This document shows positions 23,161-30,902 of a stretch of 64,000 nucleotides of DNA, in pieces. The stretch covers positions 5,456,001 through 5,520,000 of the forward strand of contig NZ_JACCBU010000001.1 in the NCBI RefSeq assembly GCF_013407955.1. The letters are read 5' to 3'. Every line of letters starts with the position of its first letter. Position 1 is the stretch's first letter. The notes beneath the pieces are model-generated. The model worked only from the letters and a program-made list of their open reading frames with translations. It was not told the origin of the DNA and made no database searches. Source of the stretch: Microlunatus parietis (GTDB lineage: Bacteria > Actinomycetota > Actinomycetes > Propionibacteriales > Propionibacteriaceae). Made by a program: the position numbers and the translations under genes.

Positions 23161-24884
23161 GGTGTCACCGCCGGGGTCATGATCGTGGTGTCCTTCGAGT
23201 TCTTGGGTTTGTGCTCGATCGCGTTGGAGATGAGCAGTACGACGAAGATCAGCAGGATCTGCAGCGATCCGTACGCGGCCGCAGAGCCCAGGTCGGCGGA
23301 GTAGAGGCGGTTGTAGATCTCCACGGACATCGGTGCGTAGCCGGCGGGGTAGACCACGACGGACGCGACGTACTCGCCGACACCGTCGATGAACGCGAGC
23401 AGCGCGCCGGCGAGGACGCCTCGCCACACCAGCGGCATCACCACGGTCAGCAGGGACCGCAGCGGCGACGCACCCAGCGATTGCGCGGCATCGTCGACCG
23501 CCGGGTCGAGGGTGTCGATCGAGGCTCCGGTCTCGCGGAAGACCAGCGGTACGTAACGGACGAAGTAGGCCACCGGCAAGATCAACAGCGATCCGACGAG
23601 GACCAGGCCGAGGTTGGACCAGGTGGGTTCGGCGAAGGCCGTGACCAGGTTGACGCCGATGACGGTGCCCGGCAGCGCCCACGGCAGCATCACCATGGCG
23701 TCCAGCAGACCCTTGCCGCGGCGGAGCGGCCACCGGGAGATCACCCAGGCGGCCGTCCCGCCGATCACCACGGCCACAATCGTTGCGTAGAAGGCCATCT
23801 GTAGCGACACGTTGACGGGGAACAGCGACTCGGGGTCGGTGAAGATCGAGACGTAGTTCTCGATCGTGTAGCGGCTCGGCAGGATCTCGGTCGTCCAGGA
23901 CCGGTTCTTGGAGAACGACAGCAGCAGGATCGCCGCCACCGGCGCGATCAAGATCAGCGAGATCAGCGTGCTGCCGATCGCGGCCACGCCGGAGACCCAG
24001 CCCGTCGTCCGGGTCCGCGTCCGCTGGATGCCCTTCGACAGGCTGCGGTACGTCTGCCGTCCCTGGTACCAGCGCATCAGGAAGAGAAAGCCGACCGAGA
24101 CCACCGCGAGCACGGTCGCCTGGGCCGCGGCGAGCGAGTAGTTGCCACCGGTCCGGGTCGAAACGATCTGCATCGTGAGCGTCTGCACGTTGTAGAGCTG
24201 CGGAGCCGTGAACGACGCCATCGACGTCATGAACGTGAGCAGCGCACCGGCCACCAGCGCCGGGGTCAGCATCGGCAGTACGACGGTCGTCCAGACCTGC
24301 CAGCGCGGCGCGCCGAGATTCGCGGCCGCCTCCTCCAGCGACGTGTCGAGGCCGGCGAGCCCGGCGGTGACCGAGAGATAGAAGTACGGATACATGGTGA
24401 GCACGTGGACGAGCAGCACCCCGCTGACGCCGGAGACCGCGACGGCACCGGGGTCGATGCCGAGCAGGGCGTGCAACGCCCGCGGGAAGATCCCGGTCTC
24501 GTTGTAAAGAAGGGTGAACGACGCCGCGCCGATCAGCGGCGGCAGCGCCAGCGGCAGCACCGCGAGGATCTGCAGGATGCGCCGCCCCGGGAAGTCGAAC
24601 CGGGTGAGCAGCACGCCCAGTGCCGTGCCGACGACCGCGCACAACGCGACGGTGCCGAGCGAGATGCCGACCGAGGCGACCAAGGCCCGTTGGGATCCGC
24701 CGGAGAGGAAGCTGACGTAGTTGGCCGCCGGTCCGTCACCGCCGGCGCTCTGGATCGCCGTCTGCAGCATCGGCAGCACGACGAAGAAGATGATCACGGC
24801 GAACACCGGAAGCGCGAGCAGGACGATGAACCGCTCGGTCGGCGCGAGCCGCCGACGACGGCGGGTGCCGGCGACGTCACTCAT
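23157..24884 (-). CDS. ABC transporter permease, two fused domains (FbpB type)
   Basis: A 575-residue protein with about twelve membrane helices, made of two homologous permease halves joined in one chain, as in FbpB and related iron or phosphonate transporters. EAA-type loops are visible twice: SLEEAAANLGAPRWQVW in the first half and AAQSLGASPLRSLLTVVMP in the second, the sites that dock on the ATPase. The start overlaps the ATPase stop (ATGA), and its own stop overlaps the lyase start. It forms the channel for the substrate captured by the lipoprotein at 25955-27004. Confidence 0.92.
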   Translation of the reverse strand: MSDVAGTRRRRRLAPTERFIVLLALPVFAVIIFFVVLPMLQTAIQSAGGDGPAANYVSFLSGGSQRALVASVGISLGTVALCAVVGTALGVLLTRFDFPGRRILQILAVLPLALPPLIGAASFTLLYNETGIFPRALHALLGIDPGAVAVSGVSGVLLVHVLTMYPYFYLSVTAGLAGLDTSLEEAAANLGAPRWQVWTTVVLPMLTPALVAGALLTFMTSMASFTAPQLYNVQTLTMQIVSTRTGGNYSLAAAQATVLAVVSVGFLFLMRWYQGRQTYRSLSKGIQRTRTRTTGWVSGVAAIGSTLISLILIAPVAAILLLSFSKNRSWTTEILPSRYTIENYVSIFTDPESLFPVNVSLQMAFYATIVAVVIGGTAAWVISRWPLRRGKGLLDAMVMLPWALPGTVIGVNLVTAFAEPTWSNLGLVLVGSLLILPVAYFVRYVPLVFRETGASIDTLDPAVDDAAQSLGASPLRSLLTVVMPLVWRGVLAGALLAFIDGVGEYVASVVVYPAGYAPMSVEIYNRLYSADLGSAAAYGSLQILLIFVVLLISNAIEHKPKNSKDTTIMTPAVTP

Positions 24885-25948
24885 TCCGGGATCACCCAGC
24901 CCGACCGCGGCTCGACCTCGAGCCCGATCCGGGCTCCCTGCGCGACCTCCAGGTTCGGCGTGGCGACCGTGACGGTCTCGGCGACTCCCTCGAGCTCGAC
25001 CTCGAGCACCGCGGTCGAACCCAGGAACTCCCGGCTCCGCACCAGACCGCGCAGCCGGGCCGTCTCGAGCGAGGTGACCTGCAGCGACTCGGGCCGGATC
25101 GACAGCTCGACCCGCTGTCCCTCGGCCGCCTCGACGTCCGGGTGCCGGCGCGCCTGGACCAGGCCGTCACCCAGCCGGACCTCGGCCGTGCCCTCGGCGA
25201 GGCCGGCGATCTCGGCCGGGACCACGTTGCTGCGGCCGATGAAGCGGGCGACGAAGGCCGTCGCCGGCTCGGCGTACACCTTCTGCGGCGTATCGATCTG
25301 ATGGGCGCGGCCGTCAGCGAGTACGGCGATCCGGTCGCTCATCGCCATCGCCTCGGCCTGGTCGTGGGTGACATAGATCGCCGTCGTCGCCGCGGCTTGC
25401 TGCACGTCGCGGATCTGCATCCGGGTCTCCTCGCGGAGCTTCGCGTCGAGGTTGGAGAGCGGCTCGTCCAGCAGCAGCACCTCCGGCTCGATCACGATCG
25501 CCCGGGCGAGCGCGACGCGTTGCTGTTGCCCACCCGACAGTTGATCAATGCGGCGCTGGCCGTACCCCTCCAGACCCACGCGCTGCAACGCCTTCTCGAT
25601 CCGCGGCAGGCGGGCCGCCTTGGTGATCTTGCGCAGCTTCAGGCCGTACCCGACGTTGTCCAGCACGGTCAGGTGCGGGAACAGCGCGTAGTTCTGGAAC
25701 ACCATCCCGATGCCCCGCTTGTGCGCCGGCGTCGTCGTGACATCCCGGTCGGCGAAGCGGATCCGGCCGGACGACGGCGCCACAAAGCCGGCGATCATCC
25801 GGAGCAGCGTCGACTTGCCGCACCCCGAGGGGCCGAGCAGGGTGAAGAACTCACCCTGCTCGACCGTGAAGTCCACGCTGACCGTCGGCACGGCCGTGGC
25901 CGACTCCTGATAGGTCTTGCTGATCTTGTCCAGGTGGATCGGGATCAC
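24881..25948 (-). CDS. ABC transporter ATPase with TOBE domain (PotA/FbpC type)
   Basis: A 355-residue ATPase. Walker A is GPSGCGKST (about 39-47), the Q-loop lies in VFQNYALFPH, the signature is LSGGQQQR, Walker B is VLLLDEPLSNLD and the switch His is in YVTHDQAEAM. The last 110 residues form a TOBE domain, as in importers for polyamines, iron, phosphonates or sugars. The GTG start at 25948 lies six bases after the binding-protein stop; no ATG is available nearby. It pairs with the fused permease that overlaps its stop codon. Confidence 0.93.
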   Translation of the reverse strand: MIPIHLDKISKTYQESATAVPTVSVDFTVEQGEFFTLLGPSGCGKSTLLRMIAGFVAPSSGRIRFADRDVTTTPAHKRGIGMVFQNYALFPHLTVLDNVGYGLKLRKITKAARLPRIEKALQRVGLEGYGQRRIDQLSGGQQQRVALARAIVIEPEVLLLDEPLSNLDAKLREETRMQIRDVQQAAATTAIYVTHDQAEAMAMSDRIAVLADGRAHQIDTPQKVYAEPATAFVARFIGRSNVVPAEIAGLAEGTAEVRLGDGLVQARRHPDVEAAEGQRVELSIRPESLQVTSLETARLRGLVRSREFLGSTAVLEVELEGVAETVTVATPNLEVAQGARIGLEVEPRSGWVIPE

Positions 25949-25954
25949 GATGGT

Positions 25955-27004
25955 TCAGCCCTGGTTCTTGATGTTCTCGAGCCAGTGATCGATCCACTCC
26001 CGCTCATGCTCGGCGGCGTTCGCGCGGTTGTACTCGAACTCCTTCCGGGTCAGGCCCTTGAGCCACTCCGGTTCGTTCGCGAGCTCGATCGTCGGGATCT
26101 GGAACGCGTTGTTGGCCAGCCATTCCTGGGTTTCGGTGCTGAACAGGAACTTCGCGAACGCCTCGGCGCCCTCGGGATTCTTCCCGCCCTTGATCTTGGC
26201 CACGCCGTCGGTGTTGATCGGCGAACCCGACGCCGGTTCGAGGATGGCGAACGTCGCACCCTCCTTGGCCTGGGCCAGGATGTCCTGCTGGTTCCACAGC
26301 GTGATCGCGGCCTCCTGCCGCTCCAGCCGGAGGTAGAGGTCCTCCGGGTTCGCCGCGTAGTCCTTCGTGTTCGCGTCGAGAGCCTTCAGCCAGGCGTAGC
26401 CGCGGTCGGGTTTCCCGTCTTCGGCGTAGAACCGGTCGATCATGGCCGAATAGATCGCCCGCATCGTCCCGGAGGCGGCGACGTCACGGATGAGGATCTT
26501 GTCCTTGTACTGCGGGTCCAGCAGATCGTCCCAGTCCTTGGGCATCTCTTCCGGGGTGATCATCTCCGTGTTGTACGCGAACAGTTGCAACTGCAGTTGC
26601 TCGGCCACCCACTTGTCGTCGTCGTACTGGTACTCGTCGCCGATGATCTTGAGCACGTCGTCGCTCCACGGCTCGACGAGATCCTCGTCGGCCGCCGGTC
26701 CGAACAGCGACGCGGTGCCGCCCCACCAGACGTCGGCCTGCACGTTCGCCTTCTCGGCCCGGACCCGATCGGCGACCTCGGCGGCCCCCAGCGTGACGAG
26801 TTGCACGTCGTAGCCGGACGCTTCCTCGAACCGCGGGATGATCTCGTCGGTGATCGCCGACGGGCGCGGTGAGTAGATGGTGACGGTGCCCTTGGAGTCA
26901 CCGTCGGCGCCTGCGCCGGGTTGCTGCAGACCGCACCCGGCGAGGGCGAGGCCCATCGCGGCGACTCCTGCGACGGCCATTGTGAGCTTGCGCGTCATCT
27001 CCAT
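25955..27004 (-). CDS. AfuA/FbpA-type solute-binding lipoprotein
   Basis: A 349-residue lipoprotein: signal peptide ending in the lipobox LALAGC, then the type II binding-protein domain starting VTIYSPRPSAITDEIIPRF. It includes QADVWWGGTASLF and the late region AFAKFLFSTETQEW. This group captures ferric iron, phosphonates, sugar phosphates or similar anions; the tyrosine pair that binds ferric iron is not evident, so an organic anion is more likely. AAGGAAGG lies a few bases before the ATG at 27004; ATG 26998 is an alternative. Two LacI-type operators lie just upstream. First gene of the importer-lyase operon. Confidence 0.9.
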   Translation of the reverse strand: MEMTRKLTMAVAGVAAMGLALAGCGLQQPGAGADGDSKGTVTIYSPRPSAITDEIIPRFEEASGYDVQLVTLGAAEVADRVRAEKANVQADVWWGGTASLFGPAADEDLVEPWSDDVLKIIGDEYQYDDDKWVAEQLQLQLFAYNTEMITPEEMPKDWDDLLDPQYKDKILIRDVAASGTMRAIYSAMIDRFYAEDGKPDRGYAWLKALDANTKDYAANPEDLYLRLERQEAAITLWNQQDILAQAKEGATFAILEPASGSPINTDGVAKIKGGKNPEGAEAFAKFLFSTETQEWLANNAFQIPTIELANEPEWLKGLTRKEFEYNRANAAEHEREWIDHWLENIKNQG

Positions 27005-27022
27005 GTGCCTTCCTTGGCCGGT

Positions 27023-27040
27023 TGATGGATCGATCCACCA
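27023..27040. promoter_or_regulatory. LacI-type operator, proximal
   Basis: TGATGGATCGATCCACCA has seven-base arms that match at six positions around the centre TCGA. It contains the perfect palindrome TGGATCGATCCA and lies 19 bases before the binding-protein gene. Confidence 0.65.
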
Positions 27041-27043
27041 TCG

Positions 27044-27061
27044 TGGTGGACCGATCCACCA
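27044..27061. promoter_or_regulatory. LacI-type operator, distal
   Basis: TGGTGGACCGATCCACCA has perfect seven-base arms (TGGTGGA and TCCACCA). Its centre is 21 bases from that of the proximal site, two helical turns, so two repressor dimers would lie on the same face. Confidence 0.7.
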
Positions 27062-27085
27062 TAACAGCATCTGGAGAGAGGGTCG

Positions 27086-28138
27086 TCAGTCCGGAAGGGT
27101 GACCCGGTAGGGCTGAGCGGACGGATGGGGTCCACAGGACTCCCTGACCATCAGCGATGGCTGAGGCCGCCTCGACTCGACCTCCGCCCCGGCCTCGATC
27201 GCCGTCACCAGCGACTCGGCGGCGAGTTGCCCGAGTTCGTCGGCATTGACCGCGAGTGTCGTCAGGGCCGGCTGCCAGTACGCGGACGCGTCGACACCGT
27301 CGTAACCGATCACGCGCACCGAACCCGGTTCGCCCGGCGCGGACAGCCCGAGGTCGCGCAGGGCGCGCGCGGCGCCGAGCGCGACAAGATCACCATGGCC
27401 GATCAGCCCGTCGAAAGTGATCTTGTCCCGGACCAGCCCGGCCGTCATCCGGTAGCCGCCGGCGCTCGTCGTCTCGCCCTCGACGACCGTGAGCCGGGCC
27501 TCGTCGGGCCACTCCTGCAGAGCACGTCGCACGCCGGTCACCCGTTCGAGATGGATCGAGATGCCGGGATTGCTGCCGACGTAGGCAATGTCGCGGCAGC
27601 CGTGCTCGAGCAGATGCTGCGCCGCGACGTACGCGCCGTGCTCGTTGTCAATGCCGACGTACGGATGATCGATGCCGGGAATCCACCGGCTCACGAACAG
27701 GTTGGGCACCCCCCAGTCCTCGAGGGTGTCGATCAGACTCTGATCACTGCCCGTCGCCGGTACGATGACGAGACCGTCGACGTTGTGCTCGCGCAGGGTG
27801 CCGAGAGCGCGTTCCTGGCGTGGTAGCTGGTCCATCGTCGAGACGACGAAGAGCGTGTACCCCGCCTCGGTGAAGGCCTGTTCCAGGCCGACGAGAAGCT
27901 CGCCGAAATGGGCTCGATGGATGTTGGTGATCACGACTCCGACGGTGCGGGAGGAGCTGCCCCGCAGTGATCCGGCCGCTCGGTTGTAGACGTAGCCGAG
28001 CTCCTCCATGACGGCGAACACGCGATCGCGCGTCTCCTGGGAGGCACGGCCGGTCCCGCGAACCAGGTTGGAGGCCGTCGTTCGCGAGACGCCGGCCCGT
28101 TCCGCGACGTCGCGCAGCGTGACCCTCTTCTTCGACAT
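27086..28138 (-). CDS. LacI-family repressor of the importer-lyase operon
   Basis: A 350-residue regulator. The helix-turn-helix reads VTLRDVAERAGVSRTTASNL with the hinge at NRAAGSLRG, followed by a periplasmic-binding-protein-like effector domain (VGVVITNIHRAHFGELLVGL, later DGLIGHGDLVALGAARAL). ATG 28138 begins right before the helix-turn-helix and has TACCGT six bases upstream, a probable leaderless start. It is the gene upstream of the importer operon on the same strand, with the paired palindromes in the 81-base gap after it. It should repress the importer and lyase until the imported compound or its product binds. Confidence 0.92.
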   Translation of the reverse strand: MSKKRVTLRDVAERAGVSRTTASNLVRGTGRASQETRDRVFAVMEELGYVYNRAAGSLRGSSSRTVGVVITNIHRAHFGELLVGLEQAFTEAGYTLFVVSTMDQLPRQERALGTLREHNVDGLVIVPATGSDQSLIDTLEDWGVPNLFVSRWIPGIDHPYVGIDNEHGAYVAAQHLLEHGCRDIAYVGSNPGISIHLERVTGVRRALQEWPDEARLTVVEGETTSAGGYRMTAGLVRDKITFDGLIGHGDLVALGAARALRDLGLSAPGEPGSVRVIGYDGVDASAYWQPALTTLAVNADELGQLAAESLVTAIEAGAEVESRRPQPSLMVRESCGPHPSAQPYRVTLPD

Positions 28139-28144
28139 CGGGTC

Positions 28145-28150
28145 ACGGTA
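28145..28150 (-). promoter_or_regulatory. -10 box of a probable leaderless promoter
   Basis: On the minus strand TACCGT ends six bases before the ATG at 28138. The 77 bases beyond, up to the next gene end, hold no other clear site. Confidence 0.35.
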
Positions 28151-28227
28151 TCTCGCGGGCCGCGAATCCATCGAGCGGTGACGGAATGATCATGGTCGCC
28201 TCCGCGGAACTGCCGGTCGGTCCATGA

Positions 28228-30750
28228 TCAGAACTTTTCGAGCAGCACCGCGGTCTCGGCCACCTCGTGGCGCCAGGCGCGGTAGACGGCCGGGTCCTCG
28301 GTGAAGTGCCGGGAATCGGTCACCACGTCCCGGGCGCCGAGGGCCTTCCGGGCCCGGTCGAGCAGCCCGCGCGGCGCGTCCGGATGGGCCTCGATCGCCC
28401 GGCGCAGTTCCTGCATCAGGTTGTAGTCCTCGAGCCCGTCGCGGACGTTCTCGAAGCGCAGCGAGGACATCGGCCCGTCGGCGCCCGGATAGTAGAGCGA
28501 GCCGTCGCCGGCGGTGCCGTAGAACGTCGCCGGGTTCCACTTGGACAGGATGCCGTCGTCGACCAGAAGTTGATCACCCCGATCGGCCCTCGGCCACCGG
28601 TTGGTCGCGTAGTAGAGGATGCCCTCGACTCCTCCCTGGTGCGACATCGCGCCCATCAGCATCCGGGTGTCGATCGGCGGATAGCCGTTGAACCAGTTCG
28701 GCTGCGGGTAGCGGGTGGAGATCGCGTGATACCACCAGATCCGTTCGCCGCGGGCCCGGGCGGCTTCGGCGACGTCCTGGCGGTAGCCGTCGATCCACGG
28801 CACCCAGATGTCGACCTCCTCGGTCAGCCCGGTGTTCTGCCCGAACGTGTCGTCGCGCAGCGTCGTCATCGTCGGCAGGTTCGGGAACCGTTCCTTGATC
28901 CGGGCGAACGTGTATTCGGCGGCGCGCAGCATCGGCCCGGTCGACTCGTCGAACCCGTACACGACGGCCTGGTCGGCAACGCCGGCCGCCTCGTACTCGG
29001 CCATCGCCGTCTCCAGTTGATCAATCCAGATGTCGATCTGGGTGTCCCAGGTCTCCGGCTTGTTCGGATCCAGCAGCCCGGCCCAGAGGTAGAGCGCGGT
29101 GAACTGCTTCAGGCCGTAGCGTTCCTTGATCTTGACGATGTCGGCGACCGGTTGCGGCCGGATCTCGCCCGGCCCCGGAATGGCCGGGTTGTGGGCCGTC
29201 GTATAGATCTGGTCCGGCTGGATCTTGTGCTCAGCAAGGAAATCCCAGTACTTCAGCCGCATCGCCTCGCGCTCTGCCGGGTCGGTCATCCCGTACAGGT
29301 CCCAGGCCAGCCAGGGCGTGAACTGGAACGCCGTGCGCAGCTCCGGCCGGTCCTTCGGGGTGAGCGGCCAGACCGTCACCGCGACCGCGAGCCGCTGGTC
29401 CGGCTGGCCTTCCGCGCGCACCCGTACCGTGATCTTGTAGTGGCCGGGCTTGAGGTCGCGGGCGGCCTCGGCACTGACCAGGTACGGCTGCACGTCGCCG
29501 GCCGGGATGTCGACCGTGCTCAGGTCGGCCCGGATCGGATCCGGGGTCCAGCCGGTGTAGGTCGGCCGGCCGTACGCCGAGCTCGGCACGGTGTAGAGCG
29601 ACCCGATGGGCGCGACGGTCGCGTCCAGGGTGCCCTCCGGAACCGGCTTGCCGTCCGGTCCACGGACGGCGTCGATCGACACCCGGACGTCGTTCAGGTC
29701 GAGACCGTACGGGACCACGACGGCCTGCACGTGCTCCGCCTCGCCGCGGGCCAGCTCCAGGCTCGGTGCGGTGCCGGTGCCGGGCCAGGTCTTGTCCTTG
29801 GGGTAGACCAGGCTCATCGAGTCGGCTGTGTCCAGGCCGAACCGGCCCTCCGGCTGGCCCTGCCGCAGGGTGAGGATCTGCTTCAGCCGGTCCGGCGCCG
29901 CGACCAGCGTGGCCAGCGTCTTGATCATGGTGTTGTACTGCTCGACCGTGGTGATCGAGTCGAGTCCGTCGCGGATCGCGGCCGCGTCGGCGGCGAGGCC
30001 GTCGAGCTGCGCCTTCATGTCGGCGTACGACGGCGAACCCTCGTCGCCGAGCAGTGTCGCCGCCTCCGCCAGGTCGGCGTCCACACCGTCCAGGATCGCG
30101 TCGAAGTCGACCTGGCGGACCAGGTTCTGCACCACGCGGTTGCCGAACGCGCTGTGGTCGGGCGTGCCGTCGACCAGCCGCAGGGCGTCGTAGTAGCCCT
30201 TCACCGGTTCGGACCGGCGGGGGATCGAGATCCCGATGTACTTGATCGAGCTGAGGTCGACGCCGGCCCGCGCCACGTCGGCCAACCGCACCTGCACGGC
30301 GGTCCAGGCGCGGCCCCGGATCGCGTAGTTCACGCCCCAGGCCACGTTGTGGGTGTCCCGGATGGTGATCCTGCCGGTGGTCGTGTAGTCGGCCGGCATC
30401 CAGAAGTCCCAGGCCAGCCAGTCGTGTCCGGACCAGTCGTTGTCCGGCATCGCGGCGGTGCCCGCGTTGAGCGTCAGGCCGGAGCTCGCGGTCGAGCCAG
30501 GAGTGCCGGTCGGCGCGACCGTGAACTCCAGCCCGCTCTCGCCGTGGCTGCCGTACGGCACCCGGGTGGCGGCGTCGTGGCCCGGCACACTGACGGTCGT
30601 CGCGGCCACCGCCTCGTCGGTCTCGTAGTCCTGCCAGATGCCCGGTCCGGCCGCGCGGGCCGGGCCGGAGACGGCGACCAGCAGGGTCGCGATCAGGGCC
30701 AGTCCGAGCAGTACGGGGGTTGTTCGGCGAAGTCCGCGGTGACGCACCAT
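28228..30750 (-). CDS. Secreted DUF4091 / GH123-like glycoside hydrolase
   Basis: An 840-residue exported protein with a signal peptide ending near AVSGPARAAG. Residues about 35-210 look like a beta-sandwich carbohydrate-binding domain. The middle and C-terminal parts match DUF4091/GH123-like proteins: TAFQFTPWLAWDLYGM, VYGFDEST with adjacent Asp601 and Glu602, IWWYHAISTRYPQPNWF, and the DUF4091 region SLRFENVRDGLEDYNLM. In GH123 N-acetylgalactosaminidases an Asp-Glu pair drives substrate-assisted catalysis, so this pair is the probable active site. ATG 30750 directly precedes the signal peptide. It is divergent from the GT61 gene and may be read through into the LacI gene 89 bases downstream. 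Substrate not known. Confidence 0.75.
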   Translation of the reverse strand: MVRHRGLRRTTPVLLGLALIATLLVAVSGPARAAGPGIWQDYETDEAVAATTVSVPGHDAATRVPYGSHGESGLEFTVAPTGTPGSTASSGLTLNAGTAAMPDNDWSGHDWLAWDFWMPADYTTTGRITIRDTHNVAWGVNYAIRGRAWTAVQVRLADVARAGVDLSSIKYIGISIPRRSEPVKGYYDALRLVDGTPDHSAFGNRVVQNLVRQVDFDAILDGVDADLAEAATLLGDEGSPSYADMKAQLDGLAADAAAIRDGLDSITTVEQYNTMIKTLATLVAAPDRLKQILTLRQGQPEGRFGLDTADSMSLVYPKDKTWPGTGTAPSLELARGEAEHVQAVVVPYGLDLNDVRVSIDAVRGPDGKPVPEGTLDATVAPIGSLYTVPSSAYGRPTYTGWTPDPIRADLSTVDIPAGDVQPYLVSAEAARDLKPGHYKITVRVRAEGQPDQRLAVAVTVWPLTPKDRPELRTAFQFTPWLAWDLYGMTDPAEREAMRLKYWDFLAEHKIQPDQIYTTAHNPAIPGPGEIRPQPVADIVKIKERYGLKQFTALYLWAGLLDPNKPETWDTQIDIWIDQLETAMAEYEAAGVADQAVVYGFDESTGPMLRAAEYTFARIKERFPNLPTMTTLRDDTFGQNTGLTEEVDIWVPWIDGYRQDVAEAARARGERIWWYHAISTRYPQPNWFNGYPPIDTRMLMGAMSHQGGVEGILYYATNRWPRADRGDQLLVDDGILSKWNPATFYGTAGDGSLYYPGADGPMSSLRFENVRDGLEDYNLMQELRRAIEAHPDAPRGLLDRARKALGARDVVTDSRHFTEDPAVYRAWRHEVAETAVLLEKF

Positions 30751-30902
30751 GATCACATCCTCGACATCGAGTTTGGGATTATGACGCAACCGTATGAGAT
30801 TTTTGGGCTGACCGGAAGACTTGATTTTAACGATGAAACGCGGCATCGTCCGGGCCGTTCTCGGTCGTCGTAAGGTGGCACTGCCGATGGGGGTACGACG
30901 AG

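Noticed and set aside
25955..27004. A ferric-iron-binding protein
   Set aside because: The fold is right, but I could not see the usual tyrosine pair for iron, and the lyase in the operon points to an organic ligand.
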